Below, piece after piece: positions 36,199 through 47,016 of a stretch of DNA of 55,320 nucleotides (position 1 is the first letter of the stretch; each line of letters begins with the position of its first letter). The translations under genes and the position numbers were made by a program. The notes under the pieces were generated by a model. That model made no database searches, was not told where the DNA came from, and was given only the letters and a program-made list of their open reading frames with translations. The DNA comes from Hydrogenimonas thermophila (GTDB lineage: Bacteria > Campylobacterota > Campylobacteria > Campylobacterales > Hydrogenimonadaceae), in assembly GCF_900115615.1 (NCBI RefSeq), contig NZ_FOXB01000012.1, forward strand, positions 1 through 55,320, in the 5' to 3' direction.

Positions 36199-37347
36199 GT
36201 GATACGATATCTACTTTTTTTAACTCTTATGCTCGGTATCTCTTTTGCTACCGAGCCATCTGTCTATTCTGCTTATTTAGATTCTGAATTTAGTGAAGAA
36301 AATATAACTACACAAAATAATGAAGAGATTAATGTAAGCACTTCCATCAAAGAACCAGACGAGCAGTTAATTTACCTTAATATTGAAAATATGCCTGAAA
36401 AGATTTATGTTGGTCAAGTTTTTACATTAACTCTTAAAGTTACATCACTGGAAAAAAATCAGCCATATACTATAGATTTGGAAAATGAATACAATTTAAC
36501 CATTATGCAAGAACCAAACGAAATAGCTCCCAAAGCAATCAACTATTTAACATATGTTTTCAAAGCTACCTCAAGTCAAGCAAAACTTCCTGATTTTGTT
36601 GTATATTATGATAATATGCCAGAAAAAGAGTATCGTCTTAATGGTTCTTATCTAAAAACTGTTTCACTAAATCCACCAAAAGATTTTTCTGGTGTTCTTG
36701 CAAAAAATATGCAGCTTGTTAACTATCAGGCATCTACATATACAGAAGATACAAATTTACTGGCACTGCAACTAAATATTTCATATGGAAATTATGATGA
36801 TTTTCATCTGCCAAACTCTAACAATCAAGGTATAGATACATATAGTGGAGATTTAAACAGTACAACATTGCTATATTTTGCAGTCTATCCATTAAATGTA
36901 GAAAAAGTTGAATTTACTTACTTTAATTTGTCTAAAAACAGATATGAGAAATTCAATATACCTATCATAGTAAAGCGCAGCAGTGTAAGCACACAAAGTA
37001 ATCTTGATCCGCAGGCAAGCGAGTTTACAAAATTTAAAATTATTGCAACTATTGTTTTAATTACTGTATGGTTGATATTATGGCTAATGCATAGAGGATG
37101 GATGTATCCTATACTTATTATTCTTGCTGTAGCTTATCTATTAACATATTTAATTCCATTAAAAACTATCTGCATAAAACCTGGGAGTACTCTGTATCTT
37201 CTTCCTACTAAACAAAGTACACCTGTAATGAATATCTACGAAGAAGTAGAAGCAAAAGAGATGAACCGTTATGGTGATTATGTAAAAATTCAATTGCAAA
37301 ACAATACTATAGGATGGATAAAAAATGAATCTATTTGCACGCATTAG
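36199..37347 (+). CDS. BatD-like membrane protein with C-terminal SH3-type domain
   Basis: A 382-residue protein with a signal peptide (about 1-17, ends SFATEP) and a periplasmic beta-sandwich region at about 50-265 (NMPEKIYVGQVFTLTLKV is BatD-like). Two closely spaced membrane helices follow at about 276-322. The last 55 residues form a bacterial SH3-like fold (GSTLYLLPTKQSTPVM, WIKNESIC). It starts with GTG one base after the purQ stop and overlaps plsC by 23 bases. Role unknown; a cell-envelope function is likely. Confidence 0.72.
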   Translation: MIRYLLFLTLMLGISFATEPSVYSAYLDSEFSEENITTQNNEEINVSTSIKEPDEQLIYLNIENMPEKIYVGQVFTLTLKVTSLEKNQPYTIDLENEYNLTIMQEPNEIAPKAINYLTYVFKATSSQAKLPDFVVYYDNMPEKEYRLNGSYLKTVSLNPPKDFSGVLAKNMQLVNYQASTYTEDTNLLALQLNISYGNYDDFHLPNSNNQGIDTYSGDLNSTTLLYFAVYPLNVEKVEFTYFNLSKNRYEKFNIPIIVKRSSVSTQSNLDPQASEFTKFKIIATIVLITVWLILWLMHRGWMYPILIILAVAYLLTYLIPLKTICIKPGSTLYLLPTKQSTPVMNIYEEVEAKEMNRYGDYVKIQLQNNTIGWIKNESICTH

Positions 37348-38032
37348 ATTTTACTATTCGGCTTTTATTATCTCACTTATCGTAAGTATAATGATACCTT
37401 TGCTTTACTTCTTTCCTAAAAAGAAGAGCAAGATTTTGCATTATGGTAATAAAGCAATGTTAGCCTTGCTATTTGCAAAAGTAACTACTGTTGGTAAGCC
37501 CGATGATAGAGCACAGTTATATCTAATAAACCATCAAGGAATTGTAGATATCATTACACTTGAAGCTCTTCTAAATAAAAATCTTAACTGGGTTGCAAAA
37601 AAAGAGCTTTTTGAAGTACCTTGGTTTGGTCTTTTACTTAAAAATGGTGAGATGATATCGGTTGATCGTGAAGATAGACGCGGATTGATAAAACTTTTAA
37701 AAGATGTAAAATACTCTGTTGAAGAGCTTCATAGACCTGTTGCAATTTTTCCAGAAGGAACACGTGCAAAAAATCAAAAAATGCTACCATTTAAACCAGG
37801 TGCCAAATTTATTGCCGAAAAGTATTGTATGATTGTACAACCGGTAGTCATTGTTGGTAGTAAAAGCGTTGTAAATGAGCACGAAAAAACTTCAGAAGGT
37901 GGAAATCTAAAAGTTATTTACTTACCTTCTATTGATGTACCCAATGCTTCTAAAGACTGGTACGATCAACTTCGTACAGATATGCAAAAGATAATAGATC
38001 AAGAGTTGGAGCAGTATGAAAATAAACGATAA
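37325..38032 (+). CDS. plsC: 1-acyl-sn-glycerol-3-phosphate acyltransferase
   Basis: A 235-residue membrane-bound acyltransferase making phosphatidic acid. The catalytic H-x4-D is His70/Asp75 in NHQGIVD; the glycerol-phosphate site is FPEGTR at 142-147. One N-terminal membrane helix (about 13-30). It overlaps both neighbours. Confidence 0.92.
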   Translation: MNLFARIRFYYSAFIISLIVSIMIPLLYFFPKKKSKILHYGNKAMLALLFAKVTTVGKPDDRAQLYLINHQGIVDIITLEALLNKNLNWVAKKELFEVPWFGLLLKNGEMISVDREDRRGLIKLLKDVKYSVEELHRPVAIFPEGTRAKNQKMLPFKPGAKFIAEKYCMIVQPVVIVGSKSVVNEHEKTSEGGNLKVIYLPSIDVPNASKDWYDQLRTDMQKIIDQELEQYENKR

Positions 38033-38225
38033 TATGGATGGGCGTATCCGAAAAAATATAAAAAGCGGCTTGAGTGTGGCGATTGTTTTAAAAGAAGACC
38101 AATCAACAGGTAGATTAACAGATGGCATTGTAAGAGATATTTTAACTAAATCTTTAAAACATCCTCATGGTATAAAAGTGCGTCTAATGAGTGGAGAAGT
38201 TGGACGTGTAAAAGAGATTTATTAA
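38016..38225 (+). CDS. ywbE: YwbE family protein
   Basis: A 69-residue protein matching the YwbE (DUF2196) family: DGRIRKNIKSGLSVAIVLKE, then TGRLTDGIVRDILTKS and VRLMSGEVGRVKEIY. It is a basic, KOW-like small protein of unknown function. GGAG lies 6 bases before the ATG, and the gene overlaps the end of plsC. Its stop overlaps the convergent ABC gene by 4 bases. Confidence 0.88.
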   Translation: MKINDNMDGRIRKNIKSGLSVAIVLKEDQSTGRLTDGIVRDILTKSLKHPHGIKVRLMSGEVGRVKEIY

Positions 38226-38803
38226 CGAAGTTCAATAATTTTATCACTACACCATTTTGCTAAATCTCTATCGTGTGTTATCATTAAAATTCCTACTGAA
38301 TCAAGAGTTTTTAGAAGTAGCTTCATTACATCTAGTTGAATCAGATTATCTAGAGCTGATGTGGGTTCGTCAGCAAGAAGCAGTTTAGGTTTCATAAGCA
38401 GTGCACGCAAAATGGATGCTCTTTGCAACTGTCCACCGGAGAGTTCATGTGCTCTTTTTTTTAGCAGTTCTCGTTCAAACCCCATTTGATCACATAGTGC
38501 ATCAATTCCTTCCAAAGAGGCAACATCAGAAATTTGGTTTTCTATCGTATAGCTTGGATGAAAGGAGCTGTAAGGGTCTTGAAATACTTGTGAAAAAGGG
38601 GCTTTTTCTATTTGCCCAGACATAGGTCGGAGGTTGCCGGCAATAAGTTCAAACAGTGTACTTTTTCCACTGCCGCTTGGACCAAGAATTGTGACAATTT
38701 CACCCGCATGGAGCTTTAAAGAGAAGTCTTTATATAACAACTTCTCTTTAGTGTATCCAAATGTCAGATTTTCAATCTTTAGTACAACCTCCTGAGGCTT
38801 CAT
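38222..38803 (-). CDS. Short ABC transporter ATP-binding protein
   Basis: A 193-residue ATPase with all motifs: Walker A GPSGSGKST (about 41-49), signature LSGGQLQRAS (about 120), Walker B LLLADEPTSALD, and H-loop THDRD. It is shorter than most (220-260), mainly between Walker A and the signature. The style (FQDPYSSFHPSYTI) is closest to peptide/nickel importer ATPases. No permease or binding protein is adjacent, so its partners are unknown. It follows proA directly. Confidence 0.82.
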   Translation of the reverse strand: MKPQEVVLKIENLTFGYTKEKLLYKDFSLKLHAGEIVTILGPSGSGKSTLFELIAGNLRPMSGQIEKAPFSQVFQDPYSSFHPSYTIENQISDVASLEGIDALCDQMGFERELLKKRAHELSGGQLQRASILRALLMKPKLLLADEPTSALDNLIQLDVMKLLLKTLDSVGILMITHDRDLAKWCSDKIIELR

Positions 38804-40036
38804 TTAACGAATCTGCCCTTCTCCGTAAATCTTATATTTGTAAGTTGTCAAATCGTTAATCCCCATAGGACCTCGTGCATGTAGTTTGTTTGTACTAATT
38901 CCTACTTCTGCACCAAAACCAAATGCTCCACCATCGGTAAATCTGGTTGATGCATTTACATATACACATGCTGCATCAACTTCATTTAAAAACTTCTCAG
39001 CAGCACGATGGTTATTGGTCAAAATTGCTTCAGAATGACCTGAACCAAATGTGCGAATGTGCTCAATTGCCTCTTCGATTCCTTTTACAACTTTAATAGA
39101 TAAGATATTTGCAAGATATTCTGTATGATAATCCTCTTGGGTGGCAGCCTCTATGTCAATAATCTTACGTGTAGCTTCATCGCCAAGCAGTTTTGTAGAT
39201 TCTGCATCAAATGCAATTTTGAGCTTTGGTAAAATCTCACCAGCAATATCTTCATCAACAATCAAGGTCTCCATAGCATTACAAACGCCTGGACGCTGAC
39301 ATTTTGCATTTACTGCAATTTTGATTGCCTCATCTATATCAGCATCTTTATGAATGTAAGTATGGCAAAGCCCTTTATCGTGTTTAACAACAGGAACTGT
39401 CGCATTATCATTTACAAAACGGATCAATGCTTCTCCGCCACGTGGAATGATAAGATCAACATACTTATCCATTTTAATTAGCTTTGCAACACCTTCACGA
39501 CTGCTATCAGGTAGTAAACTTACAAGTGCTTTAGGTAATCCTTCACCCTCTAAAGTATCTTGAATGATTTTTGCAATAGCATCATTGCTCTGTTTTGCTT
39601 CTTTCCCACCTTTTAGAATTGCAACATTTCCACTTTTAAAACATAAAGCAGCTGCATCACTGGTTACATTAGGACGAGATTCATAAATTATGCCAATTAC
39701 ACCTATAGGAATAGAGACTTTTTCTATGCGCAAGCCATTATCTGTAACCCATCCATCCAAAATACGCCCAACAGGCTCTTTAAGTGCTGCAATCTCACGT
39801 ACAGCCTGCGCCATTGCTTCTATTCTGTTCGCATCCAAATAGAGTCTATCCATAAGAGCTGAAGAGAGATTGTTTCGTTTGCCCTCTTCCATATCATATT
39901 TATTGTGTTCAATAATTAATGCACTGTTAGCAACCAAAGCATCAGCTATTTTATTTAAAACACGATTTTTAACCTCTCCACTTAGTGTGGCAAGAACAGA
40001 AGCGGCATTCTTAGCTTCTTGTAAGTAATTCTCCAT
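38804..40036 (-). CDS. proA: Gamma-glutamyl phosphate reductase
   Basis: The 410-residue second enzyme of proline synthesis, making glutamate semialdehyde with NADPH. The catalytic Cys252 is in QRPGVCNAMETL; the NADP-binding IPIGVIGIIYESRPNV is at about 109-124. Length normal. proB is not adjacent. It overlaps gpsA by one base. Confidence 0.95.
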   Translation of the reverse strand: MENYLQEAKNAASVLATLSGEVKNRVLNKIADALVANSALIIEHNKYDMEEGKRNNLSSALMDRLYLDANRIEAMAQAVREIAALKEPVGRILDGWVTDNGLRIEKVSIPIGVIGIIYESRPNVTSDAAALCFKSGNVAILKGGKEAKQSNDAIAKIIQDTLEGEGLPKALVSLLPDSSREGVAKLIKMDKYVDLIIPRGGEALIRFVNDNATVPVVKHDKGLCHTYIHKDADIDEAIKIAVNAKCQRPGVCNAMETLIVDEDIAGEILPKLKIAFDAESTKLLGDEATRKIIDIEAATQEDYHTEYLANILSIKVVKGIEEAIEHIRTFGSGHSEAILTNNHRAAEKFLNEVDAACVYVNASTRFTDGGAFGFGAEVGISTNKLHARGPMGINDLTTYKYKIYGEGQIR

Positions 40037-40935
40037 TATCTCCTCCTATTGTTTAAAAGATCTTTTAAGCTCTCCATTGGATCTTTTCCTTCTAATATTT
40101 CATAAACTTCATTAGCTATTGGTAAGTAAATATCATTAGTCTTCGAAATTGTATATAAAGCTTTTGCTGTGCCAACGCCTTCAGCCACTTCTCCTAGTTC
40201 TTTAAGAATTTCATCAAGAGTTTTACCCTCTGCAAGTCCTAAGCCTACTCGAAAATTTCTAGAAAGTTTACTGCTTGCAGTTAAAAAAAGATCTCCTGCC
40301 CCACTTAGTGATAAAAAAGTCTCCTCTTTTGCTCCAAACTCACGACCTAAACGCGCCATCTCTACAAGCCCTCTTGAAATCAAGCTAGCACGTGCATTTT
40401 CACCAAGTTTCAACCCTTCACAGATCCCACCTGCAATGGCAATAACATTCTTATATGCACCACCTATCTCTGCACCTATTACATCTGTACTTACATAAGT
40501 TTTTATAAAATCAGGAAAAACCTCACTCCAACCTGTAGCAACCATACGATTATGACTGTTTAACACAAGTGCAGTTGGAAGCCCTAAAAGTACCTCTTTA
40601 GCAAAAGATGGTCCACTTAGGTAAGTTAAATTGCTCTTTGGAACAAACTCTTCATAAATCTCATTTAAAAAGGCACCAGTACTAGCCTCTATTCCTTTAG
40701 ATGCAACAAGAATATTGTGATTTTTAAAACCATAGTGTTTATGCAACCACTCTCGTACAGCTTGAGCAGGAATGGTCATAACAATATTTTCATATTCCAG
40801 TGCTTCATCAAGTGATACAAATCCTTCAATATCACGCTTTGTTCTTGAAGTTATTACTACATTACACTTATGACGAAAAGCAGAAGCTAATGCTTGTCCC
40901 CATTTGCCTGCACCAATCACTGCTATTTTATTCAT
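40036..40935 (-). CDS. gpsA: Glycerol-3-phosphate dehydrogenase [NAD(P)+]
   Basis: A 299-residue enzyme reducing dihydroxyacetone phosphate to sn-glycerol-3-phosphate for phospholipids. Rossmann motif GAGKWGQAL is at 8-16; the catalytic Lys is in GGAYKNVIAIAGG (about 165-177); SLSGAGDLFLT follows (about 206-216). It overlaps the RCK gene upstream by 8 bases. Confidence 0.94.
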   Translation of the reverse strand: MNKIAVIGAGKWGQALASAFRHKCNVVITSRTKRDIEGFVSLDEALEYENIVMTIPAQAVREWLHKHYGFKNHNILVASKGIEASTGAFLNEIYEEFVPKSNLTYLSGPSFAKEVLLGLPTALVLNSHNRMVATGWSEVFPDFIKTYVSTDVIGAEIGGAYKNVIAIAGGICEGLKLGENARASLISRGLVEMARLGREFGAKEETFLSLSGAGDLFLTASSKLSRNFRVGLGLAEGKTLDEILKELGEVAEGVGTAKALYTISKTNDIYLPIANEVYEILEGKDPMESLKDLLNNRRR

Positions 40936-41644
40936 CTATTTGCCCCATTAAAAGAGTATAGAAATCTTCTAAAGCCTGACTCTCTCCTAATAATACTAAA
41001 ATATCCCCTTCATCAAATTTATGATTTATTCCCCTTGAAACAAATGTAAAATCATCACCAAGCTCTTTGTCAGTAATACCTATTAAAATTAATCCAAACT
41101 CTCTAAAATCAATATCACTAACATATTTGTCTTCAAGAAAGCTCTTTGGAGGAATTTCTATCTCTTCAATTCTTATCTCATTATCAATATATATGATTTC
41201 ATCAAGGACTTTTGTGACAGCTGGACGAGTAATAATGTCTACTATTCTATTAGCACTAGATTCATATAGATCAATTACTTTATCTGCACCAATAAATTTA
41301 AGTTTTCTAGTACTCTCTGAAGATGTAGATACAGATATAATAGTAGAGTTGCTTGAAATGGTTTTAAGAGAAAGCACTAAAAATATATTAAGAGACATCT
41401 CATCCATAGCACAAAAGAGTATTTTATTATCAAGTCCTAACTCTTCCAACTTTGAATCATCTACTAAATCAATATAGAAAGCAGAGTCAATACCATACTC
41501 TTTTGCATCATTAATTATATCTTCTCTATTGTCTGCAACAGTTATTTTACTAAAATTTGATGTGAGCATTTCATAAATTCTATGCCCAAGTTTTCCAAAT
41601 CCAAAAAGAATTATTTCACGAGACTCTTGTTTTGAACCGTACAC
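40928..41644 (-). CDS. TrkA/RCK-domain potassium regulator
   Basis: A 238-residue cytoplasmic protein with an NAD-binding RCK-N domain (LFGFGKLGHRIYEML near 13-27) and an RCK-C domain (about 150-235). It has no membrane segment. It overlaps the potassium channel gene by 29 bases and starts with GTG, so it probably regulates or assembles with that channel. A role with a separate Trk/Ktr transporter is possible too. In place of the usual GxGxxG the motif reads GFGKLG. Confidence 0.85.
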   Translation of the reverse strand: MYGSKQESREIILFGFGKLGHRIYEMLTSNFSKITVADNREDIINDAKEYGIDSAFYIDLVDDSKLEELGLDNKILFCAMDEMSLNIFLVLSLKTISSNSTIISVSTSSESTRKLKFIGADKVIDLYESSANRIVDIITRPAVTKVLDEIIYIDNEIRIEEIEIPPKSFLEDKYVSDIDFREFGLILIGITDKELGDDFTFVSRGINHKFDEGDILVLLGESQALEDFYTLLMGQIDE

Positions 41645-43211
41645 TTTTTTCTAACCTTCCTTTAAAGTCAGCAATACTAACACTATAACCCATTATTACA
41701 AGAATATCACCTACTTTTAATTCTGTATTTTCTGAAGGATTAAATATTATATAGTGACTACTTTTATCATTGCTTCGTAAGCTTTTTAATACAGCCAAAA
41801 GAACTAATCTGTTAGCAGAAAAATCAAAATCTCCAACAGTAGAACCATCTAAAAACGATCCAAGTTTAATCTCTATTTCATCAATTCTAGCAGTTCTTTT
41901 TTGAGTTAAAATAGCTTGTAAAGCTTCAAATGCAACAGGTTGACCTATATAAACAGCACCAAGCAGTCCTGCAATCTCTTCAGGCATAATTAGATGATTT
42001 GCACCAGCAAGTTTTAATTTCTTTGCAACACTTTTGTCACTGCAACGAGCTATTATTTCAACATCTTTACATAGACTTCTTGCATTAATAGTTATAAATA
42101 CATTAATTATATCATCATGTGTAACACATATTACAGACTTTACATTTTGACAAAGTTTAAGTTTCAAAAATGTATCACTTTTTGTTGCATCAGCTTTTAA
42201 AACATGAAATCCATCAAGTTCTGCTTTTTCGACTTTTGCTGGGTCTGTCTCTATAACAAGAAAAGATTCACCAGCTTCTTGGAGCTTTTTTGAAACAAGC
42301 TGTCCTATCTTGCCATAACCACATACTAGATTCAGATCTTTTTTCTTCATGATCTGATTCATAACTCTTGTCTCTTTAATTTCAGGCAGTTTTTCATTGA
42401 AAGCTGAAACAATAATAGAAGTTAAAAAAGATATTGCACCTATACCTGTAAGAATGATCAGCATTGAAACTGCACGACCCTCTGTTGTTACAGGAGTAAT
42501 ATCGCCATAACCGACTGTAGTAATAGTTACTAAAGCCCAATAAACAGCATCAAAAAGACCATTAATATTTGGATTTGTTCCATTCCCTTCAAATACATAA
42601 ATCATTACTGATGCAATAAGAGTAAAGAAAGAGAGAAGAGTTACAAGGGTATATAGCTCTATTTTTTTACTTTTTAATATTTCAAAAAATTGAAGAAGAC
42701 TCTTACTGTAACGTAACATTTTAAAAGCTCTAAATAGAACAAATACCCTAAGGACTCTTATTTCACGATAACTAGGTAAAATTGCTATTAAATCTATGAT
42801 TGCAGGAACAGAAGTCATATATGACCACTTATTAGAGGCAATATCTTTAAATACCTTAGTTAGTTTAAATGGCTTTTCAAAAAATTGAGACTCTTCATAC
42901 TCTGTAATAATAACTTTATGTATATCATCATGTACCCATAAACGTAAAAGATACTCTACTATGAAAATTGATGTAACAATATAAAGATCATAATAATCAA
43001 GCCAATCAGCTACATGCTCCCTAACATCAATTACTAATATTGAAACACTTGATAGTATTATCAATACCATAAAAATATCAAAATATTTTTTATATGGATA
43101 GTCATCATTATTTAGAAGATCGTTGAAGAATTTTTTAATTTTTTGATATCTGTGTGCACTCTCTAGAAAATAAGAGAATGCAACCAGATATTTGATCACT
43201 ATATGTTTCAA
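41616..43211 (-). CDS. Voltage-gated-type potassium channel with RCK domain
   Basis: A 531-residue channel. Six transmembrane helices at about 45-260, with an arginine-spaced S4 at 149-170 ([20 protein letters not shown]). The selectivity filter TVGYGD is at 232-237. A cytoplasmic RCK-N domain starts with [11 protein letters not shown] (about 294) and an RCK-C domain ends the protein. The first 40 residues are a cytoplasmic tail. Expected to conduct K+ out of the cell under ligand and voltage control. It overlaps gatB by 4 bases. Confidence 0.9.
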   Translation of the reverse strand: MKHIVIKYLVAFSYFLESAHRYQKIKKFFNDLLNNDDYPYKKYFDIFMVLIILSSVSILVIDVREHVADWLDYYDLYIVTSIFIVEYLLRLWVHDDIHKVIITEYEESQFFEKPFKLTKVFKDIASNKWSYMTSVPAIIDLIAILPSYREIRVLRVFVLFRAFKMLRYSKSLLQFFEILKSKKIELYTLVTLLSFFTLIASVMIYVFEGNGTNPNINGLFDAVYWALVTITTVGYGDITPVTTEGRAVSMLIILTGIGAISFLTSIIVSAFNEKLPEIKETRVMNQIMKKKDLNLVCGYGKIGQLVSKKLQEAGESFLVIETDPAKVEKAELDGFHVLKADATKSDTFLKLKLCQNVKSVICVTHDDIINVFITINARSLCKDVEIIARCSDKSVAKKLKLAGANHLIMPEEIAGLLGAVYIGQPVAFEALQAILTQKRTARIDEIEIKLGSFLDGSTVGDFDFSANRLVLLAVLKSLRSNDKSSHYIIFNPSENTELKVGDILVIMGYSVSIADFKGRLEKSVRFKTRVS

Positions 43212-44638
43212 GAGTTAAGACGCTCTTTTAGTAGTTGATTAACTTTACCTGGGTTAGCAGAACCTTTCGAAGCTTTCATTACTTGTCCAACAAAAAAGCC
43301 AAAAAGCTTCTCTTTACCACCTTTATACTCTTCTACTTTGTCTTGATTATTGGCTAAAACTTCATCTATTAAAGCCAAAATTGCACCATCATCGCTAACT
43401 TGTTTTAAACCAAGTTTTTCTATGACTTCATCAACATCTGCACCTTGGTTTTCAAAGAGATAGTCAAGAACATCTTTACCGGCTTTACCGCTAATAGTGC
43501 TCTCTTCTATTCTTTTTACAATCAATGCAAGTTGCTTGGCACTAACAGGAGATGTTTCAACTGTCATACCACCTTTTAGTCTTCCTTGAAGCTCGATTGT
43601 AAGCCACTTTGCTGCCTCTTTAGGGTTTGCACCCTCTTCTATCATCTCTTCATAAAAACGTGCCATCTCAACTTCAGATGTTATGACAACGGCATCATAT
43701 TCACGAATACCAAAATCTTTAACATACCTTGCTCTTTTAGCATCAGGCATTTCTGGTATATTTTTAGCCTCTTCGATCATCTCATCATCAAGAATTACTG
43801 GAAGAAGATCAGGCTCTGGGAAATAACGATAATCAGCACTATCCTCTTTACCTCTCATAGAGCGGGTTTCACCTTTTACTGTATCAAATAGACGAGTTTC
43901 CTGCCATACCTCTTCATTATAAACGCCATCTTCCCAAGCCTCTATCTGACGCTGTACTTCATAATCAATAGCTTGATGAATAAAGCGGAAACTGTTCATA
44001 TTTTTAATCTCTACACGAGTATAAAGTTTATCATCCCCTTTTGGTCGAATAGAGACATTAACATCACATCTAAAAGAGCCTTCTTGCATATTTGCATCAC
44101 TGATGCCAAGGTATCTTACGATAGAGTGAAGTTTTTTAAGATAACGTACTGCTTCATCAGCACTTCTCATATCAGGTTCGCTGACAATTTCAAGCAGAGG
44201 GGTTCCTGCACGATTTAAGTCAACTAAAGAGTGATCACCTTCATGAGAGTTTTTACCCGCATCTTCTTCAAGATGGGCTCGTGTAATTCCAATACGTTTT
44301 TGACTTCCATCATCAAAATCGATCATTAAATGACCATTCTCTACAATAGGTATCTCAAACTGGCTGATTTGATACCCTTTTGGAAGATCTGGATAGAAAT
44401 AGTTTTTACGGTTGAAAACAGACTTTTTATGAACTGTAGCTTCAATAGCATTACCAAACATCATAGCTTTTTTTACAGCTTCTTTATTTAAAACTGGCAA
44501 TGCTCCTGGAAGACCTAAACATACAGGACAAGTATGACTATTTTGATGATCGGCAAAACTGGTAGCACAGTTACAGAAGATTTTTGTTTTTGTATTTAGC
44601 TGAACGTGGACTTCAAGGCCAATAATGACTTCAAACAT
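43208..44638 (-). CDS. gatB: Asp-tRNA(Asn)/Glu-tRNA(Gln) amidotransferase subunit B
   Basis: The 476-residue tRNA-binding kinase subunit of GatCAB, which makes Gln-tRNA(Gln) and Asn-tRNA(Asn). Opening [20 protein letters not shown] with zinc-type cysteines (CNC...CPVC), then [22 protein letters not shown]-terminal YqeY/tail domain is complete. gatA and gatC are not in this window. Confidence 0.96.
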   Translation of the reverse strand: MFEVIIGLEVHVQLNTKTKIFCNCATSFADHQNSHTCPVCLGLPGALPVLNKEAVKKAMMFGNAIEATVHKKSVFNRKNYFYPDLPKGYQISQFEIPIVENGHLMIDFDDGSQKRIGITRAHLEEDAGKNSHEGDHSLVDLNRAGTPLLEIVSEPDMRSADEAVRYLKKLHSIVRYLGISDANMQEGSFRCDVNVSIRPKGDDKLYTRVEIKNMNSFRFIHQAIDYEVQRQIEAWEDGVYNEEVWQETRLFDTVKGETRSMRGKEDSADYRYFPEPDLLPVILDDEMIEEAKNIPEMPDAKRARYVKDFGIREYDAVVITSEVEMARFYEEMIEEGANPKEAAKWLTIELQGRLKGGMTVETSPVSAKQLALIVKRIEESTISGKAGKDVLDYLFENQGADVDEVIEKLGLKQVSDDGAILALIDEVLANNQDKVEEYKGGKEKLFGFFVGQVMKASKGSANPGKVNQLLKERLNS

Positions 44639-44659
44639 ATCTGAAAAATCCTTAAGTAT

Positions 44660-45214
44660 TTATTTTAAAAAAAAGCGTATCGACGCAAAACCGTCAGCTC
44701 CCGCATCTTTAACGGCATCTATATGAGACTCAGTAACAATACCGCCTAATGCGAAAAGTTTGATTGCTATTTTACCTTTAATTTCTTTCAACTTCTCTAA
44801 ACCTTTAGGCTCTCCTTTACCAGGAGTTTCAAATATAGGACTATATGTAATGGCATCAGCCCCCTCATTCTCTGCAAAAGTTGCCTCTTCTAAAGAGTGC
44901 GTACTTGCTATAACCCAAAGCCCTTTTGATTTAGCATCACTTATTTTGTCCAAAGATGAAGATGGCAGGTGAACACCAAATGCACCTAAGTTTGCAGCCA
45001 ATTGATAATCAGTGTGCAGTAAAAACTTTGTTAAAGTGTATTTTGACTGGATTGAAAGAAAACTTTTAGCCAACTCTTCATATTTATCTGTTTTTTTATC
45101 TCGAAGAGAGACCATATCAACTCTTTTTTGTACTAAAACTTTTTTAAGAGTTTGCAGTAGAGTATTTGGATTAGAAGTATAATATTTTGGATCAGTTATC
45201 GCGTAATGAAGCAT
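44660..45214 (-). CDS. thiE: Thiamine phosphate synthase-like protein (ThiE/TenI)
   Basis: A 184-residue TIM-barrel protein: MVSLRDKKTDKYEELA (about 34-49), HTDYQLAANLGAFGVHLPSS (about 67-86), ITYSPIFETPGKGEPKGLE (about 122-140) and FALGGIV. It is shorter than typical ThiE (about 210), so a TenI-like or short ThiE assignment is both possible. It couples HMP-PP and thiazole phosphate if ThiE. It overlaps the upstream small membrane protein gene by 23 bases. Confidence 0.8.
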   Translation of the reverse strand: MLHYAITDPKYYTSNPNTLLQTLKKVLVQKRVDMVSLRDKKTDKYEELAKSFLSIQSKYTLTKFLLHTDYQLAANLGAFGVHLPSSSLDKISDAKSKGLWVIASTHSLEEATFAENEGADAITYSPIFETPGKGEPKGLEKLKEIKGKIAIKLFALGGIVTESHIDAVKDAGADGFASIRFFLK

Positions 45215-45482
45215 TGTTTGATGATTCCATCAACTCTTTAATAGCTAAAAGTATATCAGTTTGTCGTTTTAATTCCCTATGTTTTTCATACTGTAAGGAT
45301 GCCAATTCAAGTATTACTACAAAAAAAAGACCAAGAAGAGAGCCAACTATACCAGCCATTAATGCAATTATAATTCCAAAAGGAAGAAAAGACCAGAAAA
45401 GCAGACCTGCACCTAAAAAAACGAGAGCCCAAGAGGCTCCCAAAAGAAAACTGATAATTGATTCAGTAAATGAGTGCTTCAA
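45192..45482 (-). CDS. Small two-helix inner-membrane protein
   Basis: A 96-residue protein with two, perhaps three, membrane helices at about 10-62 (Gly/Leu-rich: LLGASWALVFLGAGLLFWSF, GIVGSLLGLFFVV) and a charged cytoplasmic tail (about 65-96). The family is not recognised. It lies 13 bases downstream of atpB, in the same direction, and might be an assembly or accessory protein of the ATP synthase; that is inference from position only. Confidence 0.6.
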   Translation of the reverse strand: MKHSFTESIISFLLGASWALVFLGAGLLFWSFLPFGIIIALMAGIVGSLLGLFFVVILELASLQYEKHRELKRQTDILLAIKELMESSNNASLRDN

Positions 45483-45495
45483 GAGAGCTCCACTA

Positions 45496-46176
45496 TTAGT
45501 GAGACTCTTCTTCTAACAATACTGCACCCGCCAAGTAGACGTATGTAAGAATCATAAAGATAAATGTTTGCAAAATAGCAGAAAACGCCAAAAGTACAAA
45601 TGCTGGAAGAGGCACGAACCAAGGTGCTAGCATCAATAGAACCCATAAGAAAAGGTCATCTCCCTTGATGTTACCAAAAAGACGGAAAGAGAGAGAAATA
45701 ATACGAGAGATATGAGATACAATCTCAATTGGGAACATTAGAGGTGCCAACCATTTAACGGGTCCAGCAAAGTGCGCAAAGTAGTGTACTACACCATTTT
45801 TTCTTATCCCTTCGAAGTTATAGTATACAAATACTATAAGAGCAAGAGTAAGAGTCATGTTGATGTTACCAGTTGGTGACTCGAAACCAGGAATAATTCC
45901 TAAAACGTTTCCAATAAATACAAATATTCCGATTGTAGCTACTAACGGAAGATATCTTTTAGCATTTGTTTCACCGATAACATCACGTCCCATAGCAACA
46001 ATGCCTTGCAAATATGCTTCCATAATGTTTTGTGTTCCTATAGGAACCATTCTTAAAGATTTTGTAGCCATTTTTGCAAGAGCTAGTGCAATAATAGCAG
46101 AGAGAAGAACATGCGTTACAAATACGAATGCATGTGAATGGTTAATAGCTCCAAAAAAGGTAAATACACCTTCCAT
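45496..46176 (-). CDS. atpB: F0F1 ATP synthase subunit a
   Basis: A 226-residue membrane subunit forming the proton half-channels. About five or six helices; the essential Arg lies in [15 protein letters not shown] (about 162-176). The gene stands apart from the other ATP synthase genes, which is usual in Campylobacterota. AGGAAG lies upstream. Confidence 0.95.
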   Translation of the reverse strand: MEGVFTFFGAINHSHAFVFVTHVLLSAIIALALAKMATKSLRMVPIGTQNIMEAYLQGIVAMGRDVIGETNAKRYLPLVATIGIFVFIGNVLGIIPGFESPTGNINMTLTLALIVFVYYNFEGIRKNGVVHYFAHFAGPVKWLAPLMFPIEIVSHISRIISLSFRLFGNIKGDDLFLWVLLMLAPWFVPLPAFVLLAFSAILQTFIFMILTYVYLAGAVLLEEESH

Positions 46177-46222
46177 CCGACTTCCTTTATCATAAATTTG
46201 TGCGATTTTAGCATAAACTCCA

Positions 46223-46981
46223 TTAATCAGGCTTTAATAACTCAACTTTTTCTTGCCCTATTCTGTAAAGTGCAAAATCATATTTTACAGGGTCTTCAGC
46301 TGAAAACTCTTTTAGTTTCTCTGTCAACTCTACAGCAGCTTTCCAATCATAAGTTTTTCGTTTTAAAAGTCCTAATTTACGACTTACATTAAATGTATGA
46401 GTATCTAGAGGAATAATCAAATCAGCAGAAGATACTTCACTCCATAATCCAAGGTCAAGTGCATCTTTTCTAACCATCCAGCGTAAAAACATCATCCACC
46501 GTTTATATGGACTTGAAGGCTTGCCATTTTTAGGTAGTGTTCCTATTAAAAACCTATAACCTTTGCTGTCATAACTATTTAACTCTCTTATCTTTTTGAT
46601 TATTTCAAATACTCCATCTATTACTGACTTTTCTTTTAAGTAGCCTTGCAAAAAAGTATATTTAAGTTCACCTTTTTCCATTTGGCTCAATGTCAGAAAA
46701 ATTTGAGCAACATCCTCTTTTGATTGAAATCTATAATAGTACTCTGATGCATTTTTTCGTATATTTTCTTCATTTGAGTTTAATAGTGAAAAATCAAGTT
46801 TTTTTAAAAACTTAACAATAGCATTTGCATTTCCGTATGCAAAAAGAGCGCAAAGCAGTATGGCACGCTCATCATCTAAATCTTTTGCAACCTGTAAAGG
46901 ATCTGCCCCTCCTAATATAAGCTCAGCCTCATCATTTCGTTTCTTAGCCTCATTTTCTAATAACTTAAATAAATCTTCCAT
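46223..46981 (-). CDS. TIGR02757 family protein
   Basis: A 252-residue helical protein of the TIGR02757 (DUF2400) family. Features: [17 protein letters not shown] (about 42-58), the central [28 protein letters not shown], and the late [22 protein letters not shown]. The fold hints at a helix-hairpin-helix DNA glycosylase relation, but no activity is known. It lies between rpoN and atpB, same direction. Confidence 0.85.
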   Translation of the reverse strand: MEDLFKLLENEAKKRNDEAELILGGADPLQVAKDLDDERAILLCALFAYGNANAIVKFLKKLDFSLLNSNEENIRKNASEYYYRFQSKEDVAQIFLTLSQMEKGELKYTFLQGYLKEKSVIDGVFEIIKKIRELNSYDSKGYRFLIGTLPKNGKPSSPYKRWMMFLRWMVRKDALDLGLWSEVSSADLIIPLDTHTFNVSRKLGLLKRKTYDWKAAVELTEKLKEFSAEDPVKYDFALYRIGQEKVELLKPD

Positions 46982-47016
46982 ATTTAAATCCTACCCCCTA
47001 GCTCTTAACTCAAAAA

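Noticed and set aside
40169-40498. 109-codon open frame opposite gpsA
   Set aside because: Antisense shadow; gpsA is complete and well conserved on the other strand.
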